64,000 nt of DNA from Diadema setosum (taxonomy: Eukaryota > Echinodermata > Echinoidea > Diadematoida > Diadematidae), in contig CM067072.1 of NCBI GenBank assembly GCA_033980235.1, positions 32,401,759-32,465,758 of the forward strand. The letters run 5' to 3'. The translations under genes and the position numbers were made by a program. Numbering within the stretch: the stretch's first letter is position 1; every line of letters begins with the position of its first letter. Below are positions 1 to 11,013 of this stretch, one piece after another. Below the pieces are notes generated by a model that made no database searches, was not told where the DNA came from, and saw nothing but the letters and a program-made list of their open reading frames with translations.

Positions 1-484
1 AATAGAATTATTCTTCTTATTAATTAATCTTATGTTTGGAATCATAAAGTAAATTGGAAAGTGTGTTTTCAGTTGTTTTTCTACAACTCTTTTTTTTTTT
101 TTTGGTAGAGTAGTGTGATCTTACGTCTTTAGAGACCCCAACTTTTGCGCACTCTTCCCTTTCAACTCTAAGAACTATGGAAAAGATAGTGCTATTGCCT
201 TGGAATTGTGTAATAGTCATTATCAAAAATGTGTTAAAAGATCATGGTCAATTTCGGTTTAATCTGATACCCCCTTCATTATTGTTGCTACAGTGGTTTA
301 CATCTTTGTTTTGTCCCATTCATCCCACAACTGGTACGGCTTGGTAAAGATTCTTTCTCCTTATTCGTAAATTGCCTCCAAAATCCTGTTCATGGGATCC
401 GGTTCCAACCATTCTCTCATTGGACTGCGCACCCACATTTGCCGCGATTATTTCTCAAATTGTTAACATCAGTAGTAAGCAACC
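1..484. repeat. Intergenic DNA with left fragment of dispersed repeat R1
   Basis: No gene is seen. Bases about 148-340 resemble 44.57-44.78 kb: the series CACTCTTC, CTCTAA, GAAAAGAT, TAGTCAT and GTCCCATTCAT occurs in the same order. This is the left piece of a dispersed repeat (R1); its right piece resumes at about 2.08 kb after a LINE insertion. An A/T homopolymer lies at 90-105. The 68-aa minus ORF here spans low-complexity sequence and is not credible. Confidence 0.5.
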
Positions 485-2060
485 TACTTTACTCTTATCT
501 TTAAAGAGATTCGTCCTTTACTGAAAAAAAAAACCTTCATTGCATAATGAATCACTGACAAGTTATCGTTTTGTATGCAATCTTCCATTTGTTGCTAAAG
601 ATTTTAGAGAGTGTTTCTTTTTGTGTGTGTGTGTGTTTTCGAGACTCTCAGACCATGCTGGAACATGGTCTATTCGATCCTTTACAGTCGGCTAATCGTC
701 CTCACCATAGTGTGGAGACCCTTTTGATGAACATTTCTAGTTATATTTTAAGGGAAATGGCATTCGGATCGACTGCAATAGTTTTGTTGGTTCTGTCTTC
801 GGCCTTCGACACTGTAGATCACAGAATTCTTGTCATTACTCTTACAAGTTTCAGTATCCAGGGACAGGCTCTCGAATGGTTTAAATCATACCTATCACAT
901 CATTCACTGTCTGTTCTTTTGTATGGTGTCAGATCGTCCTCAAAGCCATCAAGCTGTGGTGTACCCCAATGCTCTGTTGGCGCCCCCCCCCCCCGTTTTT
1001 TCTATCTACTTGATTGGTCTGCGGAAAATATTTCAAAGTCACTCCGTATTCGGCACCATCTATATGCAGACGACATACAGGTTTTTGTATCTTTCACGAT
1101 ACAGGTTTTTGTATCTTTCATGTACAAATGAAATCCATGCATCTCATGCACTGCGCTGTCTAGAAAATTGCATCATTGAAATTGATGCTTGGATGAGGTC
1201 TAACTCATTACTTCTAAACCACAGCAAGTGTGAATTTATACATTTTGGTTCTAAATCTCACTTGAATAAGTTGGATATTAATTCCATTTCCACTGAAGGA
1301 AACGATATCCCTCTGTCAAAGTCATGTCGCAGTCTGGGTGTTATTTTTTACTCTCACATGGCTATGACTGATCAAATCACTATTGAGCAAAACATGTATT
1401 GGTTTTATTCGCAAGTATTTGACTCGCTCTGCAACGAAAAAAAAAAAAACCAAAAACTTGCTCATTCACTGCGGTAATGGTCTGTTTTCAATCTACCAAA
1501 TTCACAAATTGCCCAATTACAAAAGCTACAAAATACCGCTGCACGTATCGTTTCTTTGTCAAGTAAACGCAGGCATATCACCCCTATCCTGAAGAGCCTT
1601 CATTGGTTGCCTGTACAGGAGCGTATTAGGTTTAACATATTATTGAGGGAACAGCTCCTGGTTACGATGTTTGTTTGTTTCGTCAATACCAACCTACACG
1701 AACTCTTCGATCCTCAACTTCTGGTCTCTTACATTTTCCGTTTTCTAGACAATCTTGGGGGAACGAGCTTTCGATCACGCTGGACCAACACTGTGGAATT
1801 CACTTCCTCGTGAGCTCAAAGACTCAAGCTCCAGTACGTCTTTAAGGAGTTATTTAAAATCGTATTTGTTTAGAGGTGCATTTTGAAGACCAGTGCCTTT
1901 TGAAGACAGACTTTCATGTCTTGTTTTTCATCTTCTTCTATTACGATGTATGTACTTGTATTTTCAGTCTTTTTGCTTCGATGTAAAGCGCCTTGAGCAT
2001 GTAATCAGAGTGGAGAATGGCGCTATAGAAATTGTATGTATGTATTGTAATTAGCGCTTG
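485..2060 (+). mobile_element. LINE A: 5'-truncated CR1/L2-like retrotransposon, decayed
   Basis: This is a 5'-truncated non-LTR element on the plus strand. The frame from 571 shows reverse transcriptase blocks: a degenerate SAFDTVDH motif near 800-815, ALEWFKSYL near 870-895, a damaged GVPQ block next to a C-run at 985-997, and an intact catalytic HLYADD at about 1057-1075. Frames shift at the C-run and at an A-run near 1438-1449. The C-terminal end (PRELKDSSS then SLRSYLKSYLF) is readable to about 1885. The 3' tail has the AAAGCGCCTTGAG and GGCGCTATAGAAAT type of end known from L2/CR1 elements, then short GTAT repeats. It is inserted in repeat R1. It is not functional. Confidence 0.85.
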
Positions 2061-2074
2061 AGGTGACACTTCAC

Positions 2075-2345
2075 TTCGGTGCCTCTTTTCTCAGTTTACA
2101 CTTTTTCCAGGGTACGCTTTCTTTCCAAAATTCAGATAAGTCAGGAATGTCCGTTTGAACTGAGTTATACATCATTTTAAAGCTTAGAGTCTGCTCTTTG
2201 AGTCCGCTCTTCTGAATGTGCCCTCAACTAACAATCCATGTCTGGCTACTTTTTTTGTTGATGTTTTGGTGCAGGGTCACACTTATAGCCCAGGCCCGAA
2301 TTTGAATGTCTTCTTAACACAAAGGGCATACTTTGATTGTTGAAT
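2075..2345 (+). repeat. Right fragment of dispersed repeat R1
   Basis: The sequence matches 44.87-44.98 kb and 57.63-57.77 kb, and the complement of 22.88-22.97 kb. Shared blocks are TGAGTTATAC, ATTTTAAAGCTTA, TCTGC and the end block CCATGTCTGGC followed by ACTTTTTGTTG. With 148-340 it makes one R1 copy split by LINE A. No protein is evident. Confidence 0.65.
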
Positions 2346-3849
2346 AAATAAAGTCAAATCAGAAGACGCATCACAAGTTTTATTCTTTAACCATGATTAC
2401 AGCATGACATTTAAAAGAGTGTGTAAAACCCCATGTCTATTGTACGACATGCGCCTGCGATCTCTCGCGAGATGGAGCAAAATCCTGCGATCTCGGTAAA
2501 ATTGAGGTCGCCAAGTGGGACCAAATCGCAGTAGCTCGCGGCCGGAAAGGTGAGGTTGCTGGAGGTTACAAGGTTTTTGGTCACGAAAAAAAAAAAGTGT
2601 TGCGACCACCCCTAAACTCGCAATCAGGTCGCACAGCGATAGACCCTAGATCGGCCTCGATCGCATAACACCCACTTCCAGGTCTTTCTATTCGTCCGTA
2701 TACATACCAAGGGTATCAAACTCAATTACTCAGGGATTAAAATCGATTTTAAAGACGAAGTGCAGTCCATAAGTTAGTCTGATAAGAAAGATTAAAATCT
2801 AATGAGTATTGCTATGTAAGAGTGAACATTAGGTCAAAATGGACAAATAAGATAAGGAAATTTGTGAAATAATGTTGTTTCATAATTTCTACAGAACTAT
2901 TCTCGTAGAGTTGATGTGATAAGCAAATTAGTGAGTCGATGATGTTACCACTTCATTTTTTTTTGATCAATGTGGACAAAATATAAAAATATATAATTAT
3001 TTCTCTTATCACATTGTCAATCATGACTTTATTTCTGATGAAATTACTTTCAAGTTCAAGTTTGTATAATATTTATTTTCCATCTTTTTTTTCATAAGGA
3101 AATCACATGCATGAAATTATTGTACAGGAAGGCAACCTAAAAAAAGCAAAGCTTGTGGTAAGCTGCCTTACAAAATACATGACATCACAAACACAAACAT
3201 AAAAAACAACGCAACATTATAATAGTTCCCATGACAACATTGAAATTAAATATTCTTCAAAGGGAGTTGTACAGAGAGGCAGCAATGAGTATGAAAATAT
3301 GTGACAAGCTACAGGCTATGGCAAATGTTGCATATACAGCAAACCTCGCACGAGTCGAAGCTCTCGGGACTGAAAAAGAAAAAAAAAAAACTACGACTTC
3401 CGCGAGAGTCGATTTTTTTTTTGACTCACAGTTATGTACATGTATAGTACATTTGCATGCATGTGTGTGTGTTTGTGTGTGTGCGTGTGTGTGTGTTTAT
3501 GTACATGTGCTATGTCTGTAGTGCAACAACTTTAACATATAATGATCAGTTAGGCGTATCAGGATTTGAGACCGAGACGTAGTTGTGTTTGAATGAAAAA
3601 CTAGATATCTTAATATTTCGTGAACAACGTATATGGCAAGATGTGAGGGGATGACATCATAATTCCAGTACTTGCATATTCATATTGACTGTTCATGAAC
3701 GGTTTCCTGAAAAATTAGCGAAGCTTCGAAATGTCTTATCTTCCTTCATTTGTTATCCTTTTTCTCTCAAATGTTATTGTTTTTGCCAGATGATTTTATT
3801 CCTCGTGAAAGACTAACTTTTAATTACACTGTAATTCCGCTTTAAGCCA
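2346..3849. other. Intergenic, no gene seen; CGCG block and TG microsatellite
   Basis: No coding sequence is supported. Bases 2440-2660 form a CpG-rich block in AT-rich DNA and contain the palindrome TCTCGCGAGA at 2463-2472, a motif active in many animal core promoters. The rest is AT-rich, with A/T runs near 2585 and 3383 and a TG/CG dinucleotide stretch at 3460-3500. The ORFs at 2397-2609 and 3231-3521 run through low-complexity sequence and look like chance frames. Confidence 0.5.
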
Positions 3850-3977
3850 CTATGGCCCGATTTCACGAAGGTGGTACAAATGAAACCACGGTTTATATCA
3901 TGGACAAAAACCATGGAGCGCCAAGTGTCGCATGGAATATTTCGTTATGAAATCAGTCATTTCGTCGATGAAATGAC
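3850..3977 (+). repeat. Left arm of a 130-bp inverted repeat
   Basis: Starts CTATGGCCCGATTTCACGAA and contains GAAACCACGG, AAAACCATG, AAGTGTCGCATGGAATATT and a small hairpin built on CATTTCGTCGATGAAATGA. The complement of 11,014-11,147 matches it block by block with few differences. A TA dinucleotide beside each TGGCCCGA end suggests a TA target site, as for Tc1/mariner-type MITEs. The arms may be the two halves of one element opened by later insertions. Confidence 0.75.
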
Positions 3978-4500
3978 TATTTTATTTTGTTTTATTTTTA
4001 TTTAGTTTATTTCAACATATTTTGACAGAATAACAAGATTAGCAAGTAAATGCTGTTTTACATCAAGGTCCTGTGCAATCCAACTACATGTATATAAATA
4101 TAAAATTCATGTTACGTAAACATAAGCATAAACCACTACAAACAAGCAATCAGACCTGAAAGGAGCAATACGTCTAGTTGAAATCAGTAGTAACCAGACC
4201 TATGCATGATATGAGGAAACAATATGATAGAAAAGGATATATTAAAACAGTGAATAAAATGATGCAAGATTATATACACAATCAAACCATTTGGTGTACA
4301 AAAGGAATTTAAAAATTCTGCCAGTAAGGACTTGAATCAACAAGCCCACGATCATAAAAAGCAGATAGAAATTCAATGTACAAATATAAACTAATATTTT
4401 AGATTACACGCAATCTGGGAAAGCAGAATACTAAAGGAAACGCATATTTTGTTGGATTATTCCCCCATTTTGAGCAAAGAGCATGTTAAACACAGCGGCC
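3978..4500 (-). mobile_element. Possible LINE 3' tail fragment, non-coding
   Basis: This AT-rich stretch has no ORF. Its start (a TTTATTTT run, then TTTATTTCAACAT) resembles the complement of the A-rich 3' ends of the minus-strand LINEs at 6.65 and 11.48 kb. I read it as a 3'-UTR-only fragment lying just inside the left inverted-repeat arm. No RT or EN sequence remains, so the call rests on tail similarity alone. Confidence 0.3.
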
Positions 4501-5768
4501 TTTAATTCATCCATTTAGAAAATTGCATTGGAGAACGGCTGCTCAGAAAAATTGTATCCTGAATCATGCTCAGTCGGAAGATCCGTGGTTATTTTGGGGG
4601 CGTGTCCATGACGTCATGGGATGAAAGGCAAACCCGGAAGTATCACACAACAGCCTAAGCTTACCTATGTACAAGGTGTATGCTCTCGATGAGAGCGTGA
4701 TGTCGAGGCTCATACCCCGAAATCCCAAGACATCTTTTATCAGAATGTCACAAAAAATGAAATAAAATTGTTTTCTACTTGAAGTCTCCTGTGAAATCAC
4801 ACATTTCCTCGTTTAAATAGAGTCTGTTACGTGTTATTTAGGCCACAAATACAGAAGCTGTCAGGCCTATGCCTGTTCGATGGTGCTTCGTAGTCGATCA
4901 GTCACATGCATGCGCCCATCACCGGCCGCGTATGTCGCAGTGCAGTAGCCTCCGTGTATCAAAGAGCGGAGAAGCCTGAGCTTCGTACCTCTTTGGTACG
5001 TACAATGTATTATATCGGCAGTTCCTCGGTAGTACTACAGCTGTGTACGCCATATACATGTATTTAGCGCGTCTATTTTTTCGCGAATCGGGACTTGCCA
5101 ATAATTTCGCGAGTGCTTAAATTCGTGGTTGTGGAGTACACCACGGAAGGGGGAAATACATACGGAAAGAGAGTTAATATTTTCTCGTGTTTTAAATTCG
5201 CAAAAAGCACCAGGTTCGCGAAATTGGCGAAAATAATAAAAAATAAAACTCGCGAAACATTCGGCGTACGTGGATCGCTAATATAAAGTCAATGCTAGAT
5301 ACCACGCAATCAGTGCGCGGGCATCGGCTAAGTCGAAGTCTTGACTAGGCCGGCCGGCCTGTCTGGTGATAAAATAAACGATACAGAGCACTGCGATTTT
5401 CATCGATAGTGATAAAACTTTGATGGACTCGGTGAAGTAATGAATGGATCGTGCAGTACCTAGCTCTTGCTAGATAGAATGCTGATGAGCTGTGAACGGG
5501 AGTACGGAGAGAGTTAGCCCGACCAGACGCTGTAAGTACGCTGAGCGAATACCTGTCGGGACGTACCTACGTACAGCGACTGGGCTGTGTATAGTTAGGA
5601 GTGAGTGTGATGTGATTGATAATACGTAGCCCGACCAGACGCTGCGCTACTTACAGCGACTGGGCTGTGTTCAGTTAGGCCTAGTGCTGCTCTGAAGTAC
5701 GAGATCAAGTCAGCACTAAGCTCGGTTCATTTTCAGTTCAGAATTAAAAAAAAAAAAAAAAAACTCTT
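4501..5768. other. Non-coding; short inverted match to 6.24-6.27 kb and a local duplication
   Basis: No gene is supported. Around 4605-4627 the block ATGACGTCATGGGATGAAAG is the exact complement of sequence near 6245-6267, so a 1.7-kb interval is bracketed by short inverted copies containing a CRE (TGACGTCA). Bases 5515-5590 and 5626-5680 are a local duplication sharing AGCCCGACCAGACGCTG and TACAGCGACTGGGCTGTGT. An A-run occupies 5745-5763. The 60-76 aa ORFs here lack codon or splice support. Confidence 0.45.
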
Positions 5769-6162
5769 ACCCATCTAAATTTTGAAGTCTACCTGGCATT
5801 GGTCCTGCGTCACCAACATTGTACCCTGGCCTGATGTGTGGCAAGGACTCGTACTGCCAATCTCCACTAAGTCCGTCCGCTTCAACCGGACCGCCCTGGG
5901 CCTTCCCCACTAGCTCGCCCGTAGCGTCTCCCTCCTGCGCCCCGCCGTGCGGCTCGTCAGCAACATCTATCTCCCCAACTTCACCAGGGTCATCATCACT
6001 AGTTTCATCATCGTTATCATCACTAGTGAGTACTGTATCACTCACTTCATCATCGCTCCCACATTCAAATTCCACCAAGAAATCATCCTGATCATCACTA
6101 CATGGCCTTAACGTACGATGTCGTACATCATCGAAAAGCAAACTTTTAAACTTTGTATGCAA
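5769..6162 (-). CDS. Possible acidic first coding exon, unknown protein
   Basis: A minus-strand ORF of about 131 residues starts at 6162 and runs into a consensus splice donor (G then GTAAGAG) at 5768, in phase 1. The middle is strongly acidic (for example SDDNDDETSDDD); the last third is Gly/Pro-rich and ends PMPGRLQNLDG. Upstream, 6200-6270 is CpG-rich and holds a CRE (TGACGTCA) near 6257, so a promoter plus first exon is possible. No downstream exon was found, and an A/T run follows the donor. I do not recognise the protein. It lies inside the inverted-repeat-bracketed 7.3-kb interval and may belong to a transposon. Confidence 0.3.
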
Positions 6163-6644
6163 ATACTATATCTACAACAACCTGTATTCTACAAAACATG
6201 CATTATGCGCGCGGGGGCCTGCGGCGCTCGAGACCTTGCGCGATTCCTTTCATCCCATGACGTCATCGGCAAAGCCTCGAAATTTACGCTGTGACCTAGA
6301 TTTCAGGGGGTGACAGGTGTAAATTTTCAAAATCCTCTAACTCCACTTCAAAAAGGCAATTTTAAACGATGTAAATGACAAATTGTTCTATGTGTCCCAC
6401 TCTTTCACTTCATATATATATAATTCTATTTCTTTAGTATTCCCCTTTAAACCTAAATAGTTGAATGCTTGTATACCCATAACACACATTCAAGGACTCA
6501 CGCACCACATACTTTGCACTAGGCAAGTTTGGGTAATACAGTGGGACAAAAAGTAATATGATACATATTATGTAAAAAACAGGGCGTTTGATAAAATCAG
6601 TGAAAATACATTTCTTATATAACAATTATTTAAAAGCTGATAAT
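6163..6644. other. CpG-rich patch then AT-rich DNA, no gene
   Basis: Bases 6200-6300 are GC/CpG-rich (GCGCGCGGGGGCC, TGACGTCATC) and could be the promoter of the acidic ORF on the minus strand. From 6300 to 6644 the DNA is AT-rich with a short TA repeat near 6411-6422. The 63-aa minus ORF is not supported by any motif. Confidence 0.35.
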
Positions 6645-7360
6645 CAGTTCAGTTCAAATTCAGTTCAAATTTATTTTATATTTCCATTTTCTCAATGATG
6701 AAATTACAAAATTATTGACAACAAAACAAGAATACAAAATATATACAATCTTGTCTTTTGATTGTAGGAGAAAAAGAAAAAGAAAATGTACTTGACACAA
6801 ATGTACATGGTCATATCGTGTGAAAATGTCACTAGTAAGTATAAGAAATATGATGGGGCCTACATAAAAGCTTTCAAGCTTGTAAAACTGTAGGTTCTCG
6901 AGTTCATAGGCATATAATTTTACACGGAGAACGCATGTGTTTGTCTTGACCAATTAAAATGACACCAGTACAAAAAAATCGATGAGTAATAAACAAATGA
7001 ACCACATAGATATCGCACAAACCAGACTGCATACAAATCTCGCAGTGTTTACAAAATAATAAAAATACATAACAAAAATGCTATATTATTAAGAGATGTA
7101 TCGGTACCATGACTTTGATTTCCTTAAAACATTTTGTAGTGAGTTCCATATCTTTCCTCTTGCAGCTTTTAAAACACTCTACATTCGGTTTAGGTGGTAC
7201 CACATTCAAAGAAACAGCTGCTCTTGTATTAAACCCATGCCTGTCAAAAATCATCTCAATATTATTGCACATTCGGGTGGGGGCAAGTCCATGGATGCAT
7301 TTATACATGAGCGTTGACAAAAAAAAAAATAATTCCTTCTATTTCCAAATGCTTGTAAAT

Positions 7361-8190
7361 TCAAAACCTTGATAATGTCATTCCCATTTGCAGTTTCGTA
7401 ATCAAAATTTGATGTGATAATTCGTGCTGCCCTCTTTTGTAATCGATAAGGAATATTTCTTTAACAGAGCAATTTCCCCAAATGGAGCATGAATAATCAA
7501 TGCACGGGTGAATAACTGCAGAATACATAAGTTTAAATGAATCTTTACCTAAAAATTGTTTCATTTTGCGTAACATAGATAATTCCATAAAAAGAGATTT
7601 GGCAAAATTTTGTATGTGTGCATCCCACTGAAGATGGTCGTCAATTATAACACCCAAATACCTAAAATCATGAACCTGTTCAATCCTTTTTCCATCAAGA
7701 AAAATGTTCAAACTTTTGGAGCACCGTGGACTTAATAACATTACCTTAGTCTTATCTAAGTTAGTACATAATCTGTTCTCTTGTACCATCTATATATTGA
7801 GTTCAAATCATTTTGCAACATTGATGTAACTCTATCAGCATCTTTATGCGAACAATAAATTACTACATCATCTGCGAATACATTACAGGAGCATGAATAT
7901 ACAGATTAGGAAATATCATTAATAAATATGAAGAAAAGTATAGGCCCAAGTACACTCCTTTATGGTACCCTTGTCGTGATACTTTTGGATGTTGAGAGAT
8001 GGCCATGGCAAAAAAAAAAAAAAAACATTTTGACTCCTACCAGTTAAATAATCAGAAAAGCATTTCAATTGATGCCATAACATTCCAGCTTATGCAATAA
8101 AAACGCATGATCAATTGATTCAAAACACTTAGAATTATCAAGAAAACATGCAGCAACTTCTTCACGATTGTTAAAGGACTTTATAAAATG
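7361..8190 (-). pseudogene. LINE B reverse transcriptase, C-terminal half (fragment)
   Basis: The minus strand at 8090-8190 reads an RT palm block (FLDNSKCFESIDH, against the usual FLDLSKAFDTVDH), with an A-run and frame breaks near 7,990-8,030. ORF 7361-7789 carries the C-terminal RT/thumb features: NLDKTKVMLLS, DFRYLGVIIDDHLQWDAHI and YSAVIHPCIDYSCSIWGN. The catalytic YADD region near 7,860 is frameshifted but recognisable as CSFADDVV-like sequence. The ORF end at 7361 is chance read-through past a frameshift. Confidence 0.8.
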
Positions 8191-8452
8191 GGTTAAAGAA
8201 TGTACCCAATTGGAAGCGCTGAAATGAGTCACGTGTGCGTGCATGATTTCTTTATTGCACGGCGCCGTGCAAAAAAGTGTAAGGTCACTGACGTCACAAT
8301 GTATTCACTAGCAGTGCACACTGAATCAGTTGTTACAAGTGCGTCGCGGGCTACTATACGCGCTGTCAATCCTGTAAACAACTTCTAGTTCAGGCTGCCA
8401 GCCGGCCTTTCTTGTGCATAACATGTGGCGTACGTATACGCTTATTCGTACA

Positions 8453-8630
8453 GGGCCCCGTTGCAAGAAAATTGCAATCATTGCAAATAATTGCTAATTT
8501 TGAAACAACCATTCTGATTGGCTCAGGGTCTGCCCTATTAAGAAGACATGCATGCAACAATGATTTTGATTGGCCAGTGACAATCAGTTGCAAGTTGCGT
8601 TTAAACGCAAAGTTTCTAGCAACGGGGCCC
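8453..8630. mobile_element. MITE with GGGCCCCGTTGCAAGAAA-type inverted ends
   Basis: The left end GGGCCCCGTTGCAAGAAA and the right end TTTCTAGCAACGGGGCCC are near-perfect inverted repeats. The interior has further partly complementary stretches (GCAACTTGCAACTGAT on one strand). No ORF. The GGGCCC start resembles the two other MITEs at 38.48 and 47.58 kb. The target-site duplication is unclear. Confidence 0.75.
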
Positions 8631-8791
8631 AGTACTTATATGTGCGGGATTTCCAAGTGCGACATGCGTAATGTTTGGGACGAACATCTTCGGACATCTT
8701 GACTTTTGAGCGAGTGCTACATGTAGCTGACTGGTATTGACCCACAAAGGTACATGAAAAATGCTGTTAGTTTTCGACACATTTCATAAAT

Positions 8792-8964
8792 CAAATAATA
8801 CACAGGTTTTTAGTTCGTGACGTTAGTGGAGATGCAGCTCACTCTCGGGTATTTACAATGTAGTGCAACATGCACTCGGCTTCGCCTTGTGCATGTTTCA
8901 CAATTGTAAATACCCTCGAGTGCGCTACATCTCCACTATCGCACTCTCACCTGTGTATTATTTG
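8792..8964. mobile_element. Palindromic MITE, CAAATAATACACAGGT ends
   Basis: A perfect 16-bp inverted repeat, CAAATAATACACAGGT, bounds 173 bp. Inside it, GATGCAGCTCACTCTCGGGTATTTAC is mirrored by a degenerate complement, so the whole unit folds back. A second copy, split by another insertion, is at about 60,014-60,485 and shares GACGTTAGTG, GCAGCTCACTCTCGGGTATTT and CGCACTCTCACCTGTGTAT. Confidence 0.75.
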
Positions 8965-9019
8965 TATACCAACCAATCATCAACAGCTCGATGGAGACAA
9001 GTATTAGTTGAGTGATGGG

Positions 9020-9660
9020 GCAAGAATGCGGCTTGATCTATGTTAATCAAATCATTTTGCTGAAGATATGCCAATAACAGATCTTTAATCTGCTTTTCAA
9101 CAATTTTGATACATGAAAAGCGACAGAAATTGGTCTATGATTTGAAGGATCATAATATTATTTACTTCCTTTGCCCTTATATATAGGAGTCTTTTTAGCC
9201 CCTTTCCAATCAGTGAGAACAATTCCATCAGTCAAACTCTTATTATATATAATATAAAGTGTTTCAGAAATGACAGGAGCAGCTATACATAACAATTTAG
9301 AATCAAAATTCAGTATGTTAAGGTTGTTATCTTTACCAAGATTTATGAGAGAATTACGAATGCTACCAACAGAGACACAATCAAAAATAAACTCATAAAT
9401 AAATTCAGAATGATTCCATTGAAAAGCATTTTTACCATCTTCTACTATTTCTTTGCCGACATTAACAAACTATCAATTCAATTTATCAGCAGTCAATTCC
9501 ATCGGAACGTTATCTTCTTGACGTTTTCTACCCGTGACTCTATTTATAGTTCTCTCCACACTCTCTTACTGTCATTTTTACATTTATCTAACACAACATA
9601 CATATACTTCTTTTTGCTACTGCGTCTAAGTTTTGTAATACTGTTTCTGACTCTTTGGTA
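9020..9660 (-). pseudogene. LINE B linker and N-terminal RT (fragment)
   Basis: On the minus strand, 9,560-9,660 reads the basic linker usual between endonuclease and RT (KLRRSSKKKYM then DKCKNDSKRVW). Bases 9,150-9,240 read an RT entry block (GIVLTDWKGAKKTPIYKGKG), and 9,000-9,060 read QAAFLPHHST then LHRAVDDW, the FGFRPGHST-like region. Several frameshifts and stops interrupt it. Confidence 0.75.
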
Positions 9661-9679
9661 TTCCTTCTTAAAAAAGAGG

Positions 9680-10503
9680 TTGGGATTCGTAATGGAAGGG
9701 ATGGGAAGTTGGGAGGGGATACGTTGAACATTGCAAAACCAGACATGGGTTGTTGGGTATCAAGGCGAGGTTGACTCACATTTGTTGTGTCAGGACGGTA
9801 TACAGGCCAGTATTGATGACGCGGAGGTGGTCGCTGTGGAGAAGGGGGTGGAGCGTTGGAGTATGTGGGTGGTTGCGTAGCTAGACGAGATTGTTGTGGA
9901 GGGGGTCGAGTAGATTGTTGGGTAGGAAGTGGTGAGTTTGAGCGCGGACTTCTCGCTGTACCGGGAGGTGTAGGTTGATTGTCGGGAGGTATGTGCGTTC
10001 TTGAAGATGTTTGATTCGACTTTGGTGTTGTGCGGTATCTGCTAGTAGCGCATCGACAGCATGTTGAATTCTTTTCACATCCATACACAGCTGGTCGACA
10101 CGAAAGTGTAGGATTTTACACCTCGTACAAATGCGTTCCATGCCCTTACATTTAAGAGCGCAGATTTCGCAGGTGTTTTGTTCTTCATTGTCAGATGGTA
10201 TGTGATTCACAATTGAACTGTTCTGTGAAGAGTGAAGCGAGTTATTGACACTATCTGAGGTTATTTGCAAGCAAAATGGGGGCAAATCTCAAAGTTTAGA
10301 TCGGGGTATATCTGTGCCAATTCCCCTGCGTAGAAGTCTGTGGCAGAAAGTTCTTCAGGCACTGTGTTATGCACTTTCGACAGGAGATCTATAGTACAGG
10401 ATACACTGTCTATTGTGATTCCTTTCGGAAGTTTGAATTTGAAAGATGAGGTGCCTGGTTGTCCCCGGCACTTATTCGTCCGTAGTGGTTTGAATTTCAC
10501 CAT
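9680..10503 (-). pseudogene. LINE B ORF1: Cys-rich and Pro-rich protein, frameshifted
   Basis: The likely start is the Met at 10,503 (MVKFKPLRTNK). The frame shifts near 10,285 into a segment with a CEICALKCKGMERICTRC zinc-type cluster followed by a helical stretch (residues VDQLCMDVKRIQHAVDALLA), and shifts again near 10,050 into a Pro/Gln-rich tail. A Cys cluster, a helix and a low-complexity tail are usual for CR1-like ORF1 proteins, which bind element RNA. The tail runs straight into the ORF2 linker near 9,680 with no endonuclease in between. Confidence 0.6.
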
Positions 10504-11013
10504 GGCGCCATATTGCACAGAAACAAGTGTATAGATAAGTTCAAAATATATGCACAATATATTTACTGTAAACTTACAGAGCAAAACTTGATGATGAATG
10601 TCACAGAGCAGTGATCCTTGCCATGTAGAAATTGAATAGCGGTTCCGGTATTAAAAGGCAGAAGGCATAGATGTCCCATGCAAAGAGGTAATGAAACGCA
10701 CAGATGAACAATGTATGTATGGGACTAGGCAAAAATGAGTTCAGTAAGTGCACACCGTGACATGGTTAAGAAGACGTCTATATCTCGATATATGCAAGAT
10801 GTTTAAACATTCCCAGCTCAGCAATCAATCCATGGTCATGTATGAATGTGAGTCTCCAATATAAAACGATAGGAAGGAGAATATAACTGCGAAAAATATG
10901 AGATTGTCCTGAGTGAATGTCGCGCACTTCACACGTCACGTCACATAGACAGGCGATTTTGTAACGAAATGACATTTTGTAACTAAATGAACATTACGTT
11001 AACGAAACGGTCA

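Larger units (their letters stand above)
8200..8990. mobile_element. Cluster of short palindromic elements inserted in LINE B RT
   Basis: About 790 bp separates two consecutive parts of the LINE B reverse transcriptase. It is not RT-like and holds at least two palindromic elements (8453-8630 and 8792-8964). A left block around 8280-8310 (GGTCACTGACGTCACAATGT) resembles 57,790-57,815. The mosaic suggests successive insertions into a dead LINE. The short ORFs here are chance frames in CpG-richer DNA. Confidence 0.6.
6645..10585 (-). mobile_element. LINE B: minus-strand non-LTR retrotransposon, broken and interrupted
   Basis: Reading 10,585 down to 6,645 gives ORF1, a linker, RT fragments and a 3' UTR ending in a TTGAAC-type repeat (6645-6672). 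The order fits a CR1/Jockey-like LINE. Three kinds of damage are visible: frameshifts in ORF1, absence of the endonuclease domain at a junction near 9,680, and a cluster of short palindromic insertions at 8.2-9.0 kb inside the RT. Remaining RT coding lies at 9,020-9,660 and 7,361-8,190. It is not autonomous. Confidence 0.8.

Noticed and set aside
5819..6091. 90-aa plus ORF rich in Ser/Pro
   Set aside because: It is the antisense shadow of the acidic minus ORF at 5,769-6,162 (GAY codons read as ATC/TCA on the other strand).
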